From JAZQUM01 sp045631305 (GTDB lineage Bacteria; Bacillota; Clostridia; Oscillospirales; Oscillospiraceae), in assembly GCA_045631305.1 (NCBI GenBank), contig JAZQUM010000037.1:1-10199 (forward strand): a DNA stretch of 10,199 nt. The letters run 5' to 3'. The translations under genes and the position numbers were made by a program. Under the pieces are notes generated by a model. It saw only the letters and a list, made by a program, of their open reading frames with translations, was not told where the DNA came from and did no database searches. Below, one piece after another: positions 1 to 7,320 of this stretch (its first letter is position 1; every line of letters begins with the position of its first letter).

Positions 1-1
1 G

Positions 2-3000
2 AATGCCTCCCAGAAAGAGCAGCTCCTGGCCTTCCTCTATGAAAATCTCATGCATCGCGAAGGTGACATTCGCCGTCAGGCGGCCACCATCATGGGTGAG
101 ACCATCGCCACCTTCCACGCAGGCTATGTGAAGGAAGTGCCTGCTCACCACCATAGCGACCCCAAGGAGATGACGGATCTGCGCCTTGCAGAATACTACA
201 TCTCCCACATTCTCTATCCCGATCATAAGATCATTTCCTATCACCGCCGCTGGCTCCATTACACGCTGAAAACCGTGCTGGAATCCCTTTTGAAGCGCTG
301 CGATGAAAGCCACCGGAAGGAATTTACCGCTATCTTCCTGCGCTTCTTCCGCCTCAAAGAGGGCATGGATGATGACACCCTTTTCACCTTGCTGGATACG
401 GCCACCTCTATGCCTTTGACAGGCTGCGATGAAAAGGATCTGAAGCGCTTGCTGGCCTTTGCCGCCGCTGCCGCTGAGAGAAAGAGCCTTGCCGTTCGCG
501 GCGCTGTGCTCTCCCTTTTGGAAGTGCTGCTGAGCAAGGATTGCGTGAAAGATGCTGCCCGCCGCGCCCTGAAAGACCTTATGGTGGAAGATCACCGCGC
601 CCTTGCCGTCCACCGTGCTGCGCTGCTCTCTGCCAAGGCAGGGGAAGAGGAACTGCGCAAGTTGCGGGATGATGAGATCTCCGCTATCTTCCTGGAAAAC
701 CTGAAATCCGCCACCCCCTGGATGGTGAAAAAGCACAACATCGCCCTTTTGCAGATGGCAGCTGCCAACAGCTCTGCCTCTCAGGCGCTGCATATCGCCA
801 CCCATCTTTCTAATCTCCTGATGGTCAGCGAACAGGTGACCATCCGCCGCACGGCGGGTGCCGTGCTGCTGCGTATTGCGCCCCACCTGTATGTGGACCA
901 GCGCAACGAAATCGCTGTGGAATTGACCCGCGGCCTTGAAACGGGGCAGCAGGAATATGCCAAGTATATCCCCGGCTACCTTGGCCGCTTCTACCTTTAT
1001 CTCTCTCCCTCGCTGCTGGATGAGGCGCTGAGCCAGCTCAACACCTCTCTTTCCAGTGCCAATACCGCCATCGTTTCCGCAGCCCTTTCCACCGTGGGCG
1101 TGCTGTATGAAAATTACGGCAGCTACCGCGGCAGATTCGGCGAAAGCGAAGAAAGCTACCGCGACCGTCAGAGCCGCATTCTGGGCATGCTGCTCAAGGG
1201 CCTTGCCGGCTTCCGTGACGAGGTGCGCCGGGAAGCGCTGCAGGTTATGGGCGAGCGGGTCTTTGGCTCCAAGGTCCTCTCCCGGGAGGAAAAGCGCCGC
1301 GCCTTTGCCCTTTGTGCAAAGAAGATGCTCTTCCTGATGGAAGAAACCGGCGACAGCGACATGACCTTCTTCTACCGCGCTGCCACCATGGGCCAGATCT
1401 ACCGCTTTATCACCGTGGAGCAGCAGCTCCATGGAGGCTTCGAATTTGAAGAGCGGCAGAAGGTGGCCTTCTTCCCCGGTACCTTCGACCCCTTCACCCT
1501 TTCCCACAAGGGCATCGTGCGGATGATCCGCGACCTTGGCTTTGAGGTGATGCTCTCCATTGACGAATTCAGCTGGTCCAAAAAGACCCAGCCTCACCGT
1601 GTGCGCCGCCGTCTTGCCACCACTTCCGTGGCAGACGAGTTCAACGTGCATGTTTTCCCCGAGAATTTCCCTGTGAATCTCACCAACGCCTCTGACCTGA
1701 AGGCCCTTCGGGATGCCTTTGGCGACAAGGAACTTTATATCGTGGTGGGCAGCGACGTGGTGCAGGGGGCTTCGGCTTACCGCGGCGAACCCACAGAAAA
1801 TTCCATCCACTCCTTCCACCATGTGGTGTTCCGCCGCGGGAACGAAAAAGCGGCAGACACCTCCTGCATTCAGGGCGAGGTGGTGGAACTGCGACTGCCG
1901 GACCATCTGGAAGATATTTCTTCCACCCGCATCCGTGATGCTATCGATGCCAACCGTGACATTTCCAACCTCATCGACCCCGTGGCGCAGGAATATATCT
2001 ACCGCCACAGTCTCTATCTCCGCGAGCCTTTGAATAAGCCCGTGCTGCAGGCAGAAGAGCTGCTCTTCCACACCTGTGCCACGCTGAGTGAATCCCAGCG
2101 CAACATGCTGCGCAAGGGGCTCCTCTCCCGCTGGGGTGAAGCAGATGCCTTTTTGCAGGCCGTGCAGGAGCATAAGGACACCGTTATCATGCTGCGGCGT
2201 GAAAAGACGGGGGAAGTTATGGGCCTTGTAAGCTACAGCTGCCTTTCTTCCCATCAGTTGCTGGATCGTCTTGGTGACACCCGTCTCTCCTCTTACGTTC
2301 GTGACCGCAGCGGCGGCAAGGCCGTTGCCATTTCGGGCGTGTATGTGCCTAAGGGACCCCATCAGGCAGAGCTGAGCCAGTATCTTCTCACTGAAGCGCT
2401 GGTCACCGCGCTGCGTGAGGAATACACCTACGCTTTCTATTCCCCCTTCTCTCTGCAGGTGCCCCCCTATGTGCGCTCCGTGCTGAATCTGCAGGGCTTT
2501 GTCAGCGCGCCTCCCGTTCCCGGCTGCAAGGATCTTCTGGTGGTGGATATGCGCCGCCCCATTATCCTGACCCGCAATATGGATACGGTGATCAAGGCGC
2601 CCCTTTCCGAAAATCCCCGGGTGCGTGCGGTGCTGCTGCAGGCTCACCAGCGCTTGCAGAAGACTCTCACCATGTTCTATCCCGGGCATCTGGTGCTCTC
2701 CATCTCTGCAACGCTGCTCCACCGCCGCCTTGTTGGCCGCGTGGCTGCCATCAACGGCGTGCCCTCCGTCCCCGTAACGCCCCGCACCCTTGGTAGCAAG
2801 ATCTGCGTGCCTTACGGAAAGATCCTTCGCTCTGCCGCCATGCCCAATACCGTTACCAAAACGCTGCATACCGACAAGGTTTACGAGCCTGACCTTTCCT
2901 CTTATACCATCGATGCCTATCCCGGCTACTCCACGCTGGAAAATCAGGTGAAGGCGCTGCGCTCCTTTGACCGCCCCGCCATTCTGGTAGACGATATGCT

Positions 3001-3565
3001 CCACGACGGTAAGCGCCTTAAGCGCATCATTCCTCTCATGGAAAAAGAAGGCGCCAAGGTGGATACGGTGCTGGTAGGCTATCTGACGGGCCTTGGCCGC
3101 GACACTGCGCAGGAACTGGGCTGCAACACAGAGTGTGTGTATTATCTGCCCAATCTCCGCATGCGTTTCGTGGAATCCACCCTTTATCCCTTCATCGGCG
3201 GTGACTCTGTGCGCCGCGTGGAAAATGACGGTGTGTTCCACCCCGCCATCAACCGCATCTTCCCTTACGCCGTGCCCGACTATCCCGAAAACTGCGCAGA
3301 CGGGTCTGCTTTTGCCCTGTCTCAGTGCTGCCTTGAAAACGCGCGGGATATTCTCATGGTGCTGGAGGCAGAATACTGCATGGCCTTCTCCCGTAACCTG
3401 ACGCTGGAGCGTCTGGGTGAAGTCATCATCTCCCCCCTCTTCCCCGACAAGGGAAGCACCGTTTCCTACGAGGCAGGCCGCTGCGCATCCGCTTACGTGG
3501 AAAACGATCTGGAGATGCTGCTGCGCATGCATTCCAATTCCATCAAAGTCGTCTTCGGAGGCTAA
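2..3565 (+). CDS. Giant multidomain protein (5' partial): HEAT-like repeats, NadD/CoaD-type nucleotidyltransferase, acetyltransferase-like and phosphoribosyltransferase-like regions
   Basis: The frame is open from the window's left edge, and the residues before the first Met (codon at 50) are helical like those after it, so the true start lies upstream. Residue numbers here count from that Met. Residues 1 to about 455 are alpha-helical with repeated hydrophobic/charged spacing resembling HEAT or armadillo repeats, a protein-binding scaffold. About 470-660 is a cytidylyltransferase-superfamily domain: GTFDPFTLSH (477-486) matches the (H/T)xGH nucleotide site, with Gly replaced by Ser, and ISSTRIR (623-629) matches the second signature. 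This is the fold of NadD and CoaD, which transfer AMP to a phosphate-containing acceptor. About 690-840 looks like a GNAT acetyltransferase (weak). About 880-1020 holds ILVDDMLHDGKR (978-989), similar to the PRPP-binding loop of phosphoribosyltransferases. The last 150 residues are unassigned. NadD is normally about 200 residues, so this is a large fusion. Its two final Gly codons form the next gene's ribosome site. The nucleotidyltransferase call is firm, the flanking domains tentative and the substrate unknown. Confidence 0.85.
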   Translation, partial: NASQKEQLLAFLYENLMHREGDIRRQAATIMGETIATFHAGYVKEVPAHHHSDPKEMTDLRLAEYYISHILYPDHKIISYHRRWLHYTLKTVLESLLKRCDESHRKEFTAIFLRFFRLKEGMDDDTLFTLLDTATSMPLTGCDEKDLKRLLAFAAAAAERKSLAVRGAVLSLLEVLLSKDCVKDAARRALKDLMVEDHRALAVHRAALLSAKAGEEELRKLRDDEISAIFLENLKSATPWMVKKHNIALLQMAAANSSASQALHIATHLSNLLMVSEQVTIRRTAGAVLLRIAPHLYVDQRNEIAVELTRGLETGQQEYAKYIPGYLGRFYLYLSPSLLDEALSQLNTSLSSANTAIVSAALSTVGVLYENYGSYRGRFGESEESYRDRQSRILGMLLKGLAGFRDEVRREALQVMGERVFGSKVLSREEKRRAFALCAKKMLFLMEETGDSDMTFFYRAATMGQIYRFITVEQQLHGGFEFEERQKVAFFPGTFDPFTLSHKGIVRMIRDLGFEVMLSIDEFSWSKKTQPHRVRRRLATTSVADEFNVHVFPENFPVNLTNASDLKALRDAFGDKELYIVVGSDVVQGASAYRGEPTENSIHSFHHVVFRRGNEKAADTSCIQGEVVELRLPDHLEDISSTRIRDAIDANRDISNLIDPVAQEYIYRHSLYLREPLNKPVLQAEELLFHTCATLSESQRNMLRKGLLSRWGEADAFLQAVQEHKDTVIMLRREKTGEVMGLVSYSCLSSHQLLDRLGDTRLSSYVRDRSGGKAVAISGVYVPKGPHQAELSQYLLTEALVTALREEYTYAFYSPFSLQVPPYVRSVLNLQGFVSAPPVPGCKDLLVVDMRRPIILTRNMDTVIKAPLSENPRVRAVLLQAHQRLQKTLTMFYPGHLVLSISATLLHRRLVGRVAAINGVPSVPVTPRTLGSKICVPYGKILRSAAMPNTVTKTLHTDKVYEPDLSSYTIDAYPGYSTLENQVKALRSFDRPAILVDDMLHDGKRLKRIIPLMEKEGAKVDTVLVGYLTGLGRDTAQELGCNTECVYYLPNLRMRFVESTLYPFIGGDSVRRVENDGVFHPAINRIFPYAVPDYPENCADGSAFALSQCCLENARDILMVLEAEYCMAFSRNLTLERLGEVIISPLFPDKGSTVSYEAGRCASAYVENDLEMLLRMHSNSIKVVFGG
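3557..3561 (+). promoter_or_regulatory. Ribosome binding site inside the end of the upstream gene
   Basis: GGAGG lies within the last two Gly codons of the giant multidomain gene, 5 bases before the ATG at 3567. It fixes the dehydrogenase-like gene's start at 3567 rather than the in-frame ATG at 3417, and implies translational coupling. Confidence 0.8.
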
Positions 3566-3566
3566 T

Positions 3567-4790
3567 ATGTTTTATTATCAGCATCAGGGGCGCTGTCTCT
3601 GCTCTTTTGAGGCGGATCTGCCCTTTGAAAAGAAAGAAACCTGTGGCGAAGGAGAGGTTATTTTCCTCTTCCGCCGCGCGCCGCTTGCAGGCCGCGACTC
3701 CTTCGCTGTGACCGACTGCGGCCTTTTTACCGCAGAAGAAGGCCCTGAGACCCTGACTCCCACCGCACCTATCGCGGTGGACGGTGACCTTGCCAAAGCC
3801 GTCAGCGAGGGCCGCGTCCGCGCCGTGAACTTTTCCCACCCCCGCTGGGAAGAGCTGATGGACGCCATGCCTATGGGCAAAAAGCGGGTGCATATCCTTG
3901 CCTTGGGTGACGTGGGCAGCACCATGCTCACCGCGCTGCGCCTTCTGGGTGAGGATGTCATCTCCACCATCGGCATTTGCGACGTGCGTGAGGAAGTCAC
4001 CGCCCGCTGGGAGTTTGAAATGGAGCAGGTGGCATACCCCTGGGAATATGACCGCCTTCCCAAAGTGGAAGTGGTGGCACAGGATGACCTCTTTTCCTGT
4101 GACGTGTTCCTCTTCTGCGCTTCCCGCTTTGTGCCCGACACCGCGGTAAAAAGCGGGGATGTGCGCATGGCCCAGTATGAGCTGAACCGTGAGCTGGTGG
4201 CTATGTATGCCAAGAAAGCCCGCGAAGCCAATTATAAAGGCCTTTTCTGCGTGGTCAGCGACCCTGTGGACCAGCTTTGCCGCGCGGCGCTTGTGGCATC
4301 CAACAAGAACGAAAATGGCGAAATGGACTTCATGGGTCTTTTCACCCGTCAGGTCCGCGGCTTCGGCCTTGGGGTGATGAATGCCCGCGCCGCATACTAT
4401 GCCAAGCGGGATGAACGTTTCAGTGCCTTTTTGACCGAGGGCCGCGCTTACGGACCCCACGGTCAGGGGCTCATCATCGCAAACTCTATTGCGCATTATG
4501 ATAACGCTCTGAGCCTTGAGCTTACCGACCTTACCCAGAATGCCAACCTTGCCATGCGCCGCCTTGGCTTCAAACCCTATGTGGCGCCCGCCCTTTCCTC
4601 CGCTGCCATTTCCGTGGTGCTGCTGCTGAAGGGCGAGTGGCATTGCTCCAGCACCTATCTTGGGGGCATTTTCATGGGCGGCAAAAACCGCTTCGGCGGG
4701 GAGATCGAAATCGAACGATTGGAGCTGCCCGCAGAACTTATGGGCCGCATCCGCGAGACCATGGCCTATCTTGCCACCATCGAACCCTAA
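3567..4790 (+). CDS. Divergent lactate/malate dehydrogenase-family protein with an N-terminal extension
   Basis: A 407-residue protein, probably a cytoplasmic NAD-dependent 2-hydroxyacid oxidoreductase or a relative with altered activity. Residues 1 to about 105 form an N-terminal domain I do not recognise; the remaining 300 residues are LDH/MDH-sized. The dinucleotide-binding loop is ALGDVGST (112-119), corresponding to GxGxVG with the first Gly replaced by Ala. Asp139 at the end of the second strand (IGICD) suggests NAD rather than NADP. SDPVDQL (231-237) matches the family's SNPVD motif, KSGDVR (195-200) the substrate-loop region carrying an Arg, and GPHGQ (296-300) the catalytic-His motif. 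The segment carrying the catalytic Arg reads VMNAR (270-274), with no Asp three residues before Arg274 where LDH has Asp168. The start follows the previous stop by one base, so the two are very likely co-translated. The family is fairly sure; the substrate, and whether it is an active dehydrogenase, are unknown. Confidence 0.82.
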   Translation: MFYYQHQGRCLCSFEADLPFEKKETCGEGEVIFLFRRAPLAGRDSFAVTDCGLFTAEEGPETLTPTAPIAVDGDLAKAVSEGRVRAVNFSHPRWEELMDAMPMGKKRVHILALGDVGSTMLTALRLLGEDVISTIGICDVREEVTARWEFEMEQVAYPWEYDRLPKVEVVAQDDLFSCDVFLFCASRFVPDTAVKSGDVRMAQYELNRELVAMYAKKAREANYKGLFCVVSDPVDQLCRAALVASNKNENGEMDFMGLFTRQVRGFGLGVMNARAAYYAKRDERFSAFLTEGRAYGPHGQGLIIANSIAHYDNALSLELTDLTQNANLAMRRLGFKPYVAPALSSAAISVVLLLKGEWHCSSTYLGGIFMGGKNRFGGEIEIERLELPAELMGRIRETMAYLATIEP

Positions 4791-4793
4791 AAG

Positions 4794-4801
4794 AAAGGAG
4801 G
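4794..4801 (+). promoter_or_regulatory. Strong ribosome binding site for the flavoprotein gene
   Basis: AAAGGAGG, 7 bases before the ATG at 4809, is a near-perfect anti-Shine-Dalgarno match filling the 18-base gap between the two genes. Confidence 0.85.
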
Positions 4802-4808
4802 CGCTTTC

Positions 4809-5840
4809 ATGGCCTTTACCGTGATCCTGCCTGAAAACGAAATGAGCGGCGCGCTGCAGAGCGAGCTTCAGACGGCCCTTCAGGGCATGGACTATACCGT
4901 GCAGAACCATATCCGCGGCGTCAAGGGCAAGCTGCTTTTTGCTCTTGCGCTGGATGAGTGCGGCTGCAACGATAATTATTACTTCATGCTGCGTGAGATC
5001 CGCAAAGATAAAAAGTCTCTTTATGGCTGCACGGCAGGTATCATCGTCACCAGCTGCTGCGAGTTTTACACCAAGGCTTCCGCTCGCGTGCTGGTGGGTA
5101 GTGCCAATGCCTCCGGCTGCGCCTTTATCGGTCGGCCTCTGGTGGAGGGCACAGGCTCTCTTCGAAATTTCCACACCCAGGCCAAGGTGCAGGGCACCGA
5201 TGTGAAGGGCGCTTACCGCGCCGCTATCCGGGATCTTGCTGAGCGTCTGGAAGCATGGCAGGGCCCGCCTCCCATCCGCAAGATCGTGGCGGTCCACGCC
5301 TCTTTGCGGGAAACTTCCAACACCCTTTCTCTGTGGAGCCTTGTAAAGCGGCATCTCCATTCTGCTGAGATCCGGGAATTTTCTCTGGTGGACGGCGGCA
5401 ACATTGCCGACTGCAGCGGCTGCAGCTACACCGCCTGCATGCACTTTGGGCAAAAGGGCAGCTGCCTCCACGGCGGCGACGTGGTGGTAAAGGATATTTT
5501 CCCTGCCCTTCGCGAAGCCGACGCGCTGGTGATGCTCTGCGCCAATTATAACGACACCCTTTCCGCTAACCTCACCGCTTTTATTAACCGCCTTACGGTT
5601 CTCTTCCGTCAGGCACGATTCTACGATAAGCAGCTTTTCGGCATTGTGGTATCCGGCTATTCGGGCGGCGATTTGCTGGCCCGCCAGCTGATTTCCGCGC
5701 TGAACATGAATAAGAGCTTCTTCCTCCCGCCCTATTTCGACATTCTGGAAACGGCCAACGAGGCGGGCAGCCTCTTGCAGATGGAAGGCATCGAAGAGCG
5801 AGCCGAAGCCTTCGCCCGCCGCATGCTGGGAAGAGAATAA
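4809..5840 (+). CDS. Two-domain flavodoxin-like NAD(P)H-dependent FMN oxidoreductase / iron-sulfur-flavoprotein-like protein
   Basis: A 343-residue soluble protein, with no signal peptide or membrane segment. The C-terminal half (about 155-343) is an NADPH-dependent FMN reductase-like flavodoxin fold. A beta strand leads into HASLRETSNT (163-172), matching the GSxRxxSNT phosphate loop that binds FMN. It is followed by a cysteine cluster, Cys202, Cys205, Cys210 and Cys219 (CX2CX4CX8C), similar to the compact cluster of iron-sulfur flavoproteins but with wider spacing. It could bind a 4Fe-4S cluster, or the cysteines may be structural or redox thiols. LCANYNDTLSANL (243-255) lies where the family's second flavin-contact loop sits. 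The N-terminal half (1 to about 150) has further cysteines (51, 53, 74, 83, 84) and the segment GRPLVEGTGS; it may be a second, degenerate flavodoxin-like domain. It is last in the operon and followed by a terminator, so it is likely an electron-transfer partner of the upstream dehydrogenase-like protein (inference). Confidence 0.82.
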   Translation: MAFTVILPENEMSGALQSELQTALQGMDYTVQNHIRGVKGKLLFALALDECGCNDNYYFMLREIRKDKKSLYGCTAGIIVTSCCEFYTKASARVLVGSANASGCAFIGRPLVEGTGSLRNFHTQAKVQGTDVKGAYRAAIRDLAERLEAWQGPPPIRKIVAVHASLRETSNTLSLWSLVKRHLHSAEIREFSLVDGGNIADCSGCSYTACMHFGQKGSCLHGGDVVVKDIFPALREADALVMLCANYNDTLSANLTAFINRLTVLFRQARFYDKQLFGIVVSGYSGGDLLARQLISALNMNKSFFLPPYFDILETANEAGSLLQMEGIEERAEAFARRMLGRE

Positions 5841-5847
5841 AAAAGAA

Positions 5848-5891
5848 AGAAAAAAGCACCCCGCGGCGAACGCGGAGTGCTTTTCTTTTTT
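5848..5891. terminator. Bidirectional rho-independent terminator, repeat copy 1
   Basis: A 10-bp stem (5856-5865 with 5871-5880, one C/A mismatch) and a five-base loop (GCGAA), with an A-tract on the left and TTTTCTTTTTT on the right, so it can terminate both strands. It lies between the flavoprotein gene (+) and the symporter gene (-), which converge on it. Bases 5848-5891 match 7321-7364 at 43 of 44 positions; the only difference is in the loop (G at 5868, A at 7341). Confidence 0.9.
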
Positions 5892-5895
5892 AAAA

Positions 5896-7224
5896 TTAGA
5901 ATGCTACTTTCATAAACAGGGCCACGCAGCTGAGGATCAGTGCGCAGGGCACATAGAGATAGCGGCCTGCTGCAAGCCACAGCTTGCCGTGGGGGCGTTC
6001 CGTGCCGCAGTTGATCTCGCTGAGGAGATCGTCCTTGCGCATCATGTAGAACCAGCTGACAGCGCCCAGGGTTGCGCCGATGGGGATGATGTAAATGGAG
6101 ACGATGTCCATCCAGGGGCCCCACTTGTGGATGGGTTCCATATTGATGCCCACACCAAGGCACACCACGCCAAGGATCACGAGGGATGCGCCGCGGCTGA
6201 GCTTGGGGAAGCGGTGCTGCAGAGATTCTGCCACAGCTTCAAACATGTTCTGCAAAGAGCTGACGCCTGCAAAGACCATGGCGGTGTAGAGAATGATGGC
6301 GAAAATGCCGCCGAAGGGAATATCCTGCAGAATACGGGGAAGGGTCACGAAAAGGAGAGAGGGACCTGCACCCACGTCCAGATCGTATGCAAAGCAGGCG
6401 GGGATGATGACGAGAGCGGCAACCATGGCGGCGATGGTATCGAAAATGGCGGTGCGGACAGCAACGTGCACCACGTCTTCGTCCTTACCCAGATACGCGC
6501 CGTACACGATCATGCCGCTGCCGGTGACGGACAGGGAGAAGAAGGCCTGACCCATGGCCCAGATCCACACCATGGGATCTTTCAGCGCTTCCCAGCGGGG
6601 GGTGAACATGAAAATGTAGCCTTCCAGAGAGCCGGGGAGGAAAGCAACGCGGATAGCCAGCACGGCGAAGATGATGAAGAACACAGGCATCATCACCTTG
6701 TTGCTCTTTTCAATGCTCTTGGCGCCCAGAAGCAGCGTCAGCAGCGTGCCCACCACAATGATCACATGGAAGGGAATGACGGAATAGTCGTTGCCGCTGA
6801 AGGAAGCAAACCAGCCTTCGGTATCCACCTTCATAAGTTCACCCGTGACGGAATTGAAGAAAGCCTTGAGCACGTAAGAAATGATCACGGCATAGCCGAT
6901 AGCGATGCACATGGAGCCTGCCAGAGGCAGCGTGCCCAGAAGACCACCGGCTTTACCCAGCTTCTGGCTGCGGCTTTCCCAGGCCATGCGGTAAGCGCCC
7001 AAAGTGCCGGTTTTGGCTCTGCGGCCTGCGGCATATTCTGCGCTGAGACCCACCACAGAAAAGAGGGCTACGAAAATAAGATAAGCCACCAAAAATGCGC
7101 CGCCGCCGTAAGCACCCATTTTTGCGGGGAAGCCCCACACGTTGGCCATGCCTACTGCGCTGCCGACTGCCGCAAGGATAAAGCCCCAGCGGGTGGCAAA
7201 TTTCACCTGCTTTGTTTCTTTCAT
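5896..7224 (-). CDS. Sodium-dependent transporter of the NSS/SNF family (LeuT fold)
   Basis: An inner-membrane symporter of about 442 residues, expected to couple Na+ entry to uptake of an amino acid or related amine. The first transmembrane helix carries AAVGSAVGMANVWGFP, the family's signature with the unwound Na+/substrate site. GGGAFLVAYL and SAEYAAGRR follow, matching the TM2 region. I count about 11 hydrophobic helices, usual for many prokaryotic members. Position 30 of LeuT, an outer-gate Arg in the WRFP motif, is Gly here (WGFP); other bacterial branches also vary at this place. The frame opens with a GTG at 7245, but GAGGA at 7232-7236 sits 7 bases before the ATG at 7224 (4 before the ATG at 7227), so an ATG start is preferred. 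It has its own promoter and is flanked by two copies of the same terminator. The substrate cannot be told from sequence; a small neutral amino acid is a reasonable guess. The family call is firm. Confidence 0.93.
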   Translation of the reverse strand: MKETKQVKFATRWGFILAAVGSAVGMANVWGFPAKMGAYGGGAFLVAYLIFVALFSVVGLSAEYAAGRRAKTGTLGAYRMAWESRSQKLGKAGGLLGTLPLAGSMCIAIGYAVIISYVLKAFFNSVTGELMKVDTEGWFASFSGNDYSVIPFHVIIVVGTLLTLLLGAKSIEKSNKVMMPVFFIIFAVLAIRVAFLPGSLEGYIFMFTPRWEALKDPMVWIWAMGQAFFSLSVTGSGMIVYGAYLGKDEDVVHVAVRTAIFDTIAAMVAALVIIPACFAYDLDVGAGPSLLFVTLPRILQDIPFGGIFAIILYTAMVFAGVSSLQNMFEAVAESLQHRFPKLSRGASLVILGVVCLGVGINMEPIHKWGPWMDIVSIYIIPIGATLGAVSWFYMMRKDDLLSEINCGTERPHGKLWLAAGRYLYVPCALILSCVALFMKVAF

Positions 7225-7231
7225 CATCTCT

Positions 7232-7236
7232 TCCTC
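7232..7236 (-). promoter_or_regulatory. Ribosome binding site that decides the symporter start
   Basis: GAGGA on the minus strand lies 7 bases before the ATG at 7224 and 4 before the ATG at 7227. It falls inside the extended frame that begins with GTG at 7245, so the longer version is unlikely. Confidence 0.6.
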
Positions 7237-7288
7237 AACATTCACACATACTCGAAATTATCACACTTTAAAGCGAGACATTGAAGAT

Positions 7289-7317
7289 AGCATACCCGAA
7301 AGGGCGGGTTTTGTCAA
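7289..7317 (-). promoter_or_regulatory. Sigma-70/sigma-A-type promoter for the symporter gene
   Basis: On the minus strand, a perfect -35 hexamer TTGACA (7312-7317) is followed after exactly 17 bases by TATGCT (7289-7294) as -10, matching TATAAT at four of six positions. It is about 65 bases upstream of the start codon and only a few bases from the preceding terminator. An inverted repeat, ACCCG-N6-CGGGT (7294-7309), fills most of the spacer and could be an operator or chance. Confidence 0.75.
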
Positions 7318-7320
7318 GGC

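Noticed and set aside
3417..3566. Longer N-terminus for the dehydrogenase-like protein, starting at 3417
   Set aside because: The extra 50 residues overlap the end of the giant gene out of frame, are Ser/Pro-rich low-quality sequence, and the GGAGG at 3557-3561 fits the ATG at 3567.
3543..5471. 642-codon open frame on the minus strand opposite the dehydrogenase-like and flavoprotein genes
   Set aside because: Composition is His/Ala/Gly-rich with no recognisable domain, and it runs antisense across two well-supported genes and their ribosome sites. Long antisense frames are expected in GC-rich coding DNA with strong codon bias.
7225..7245. GTG start at 7245 for the symporter
   Set aside because: A GAGGA site lies inside this extension, 7 bases from the ATG at 7224, and the extra residues are not part of the family's N-terminus.
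5989..7284. 431-codon open frame on the plus strand opposite the symporter gene
   Set aside because: His/Asp-rich sequence typical of the complement of membrane-helix codons; the symporter on the other strand is unmistakable.
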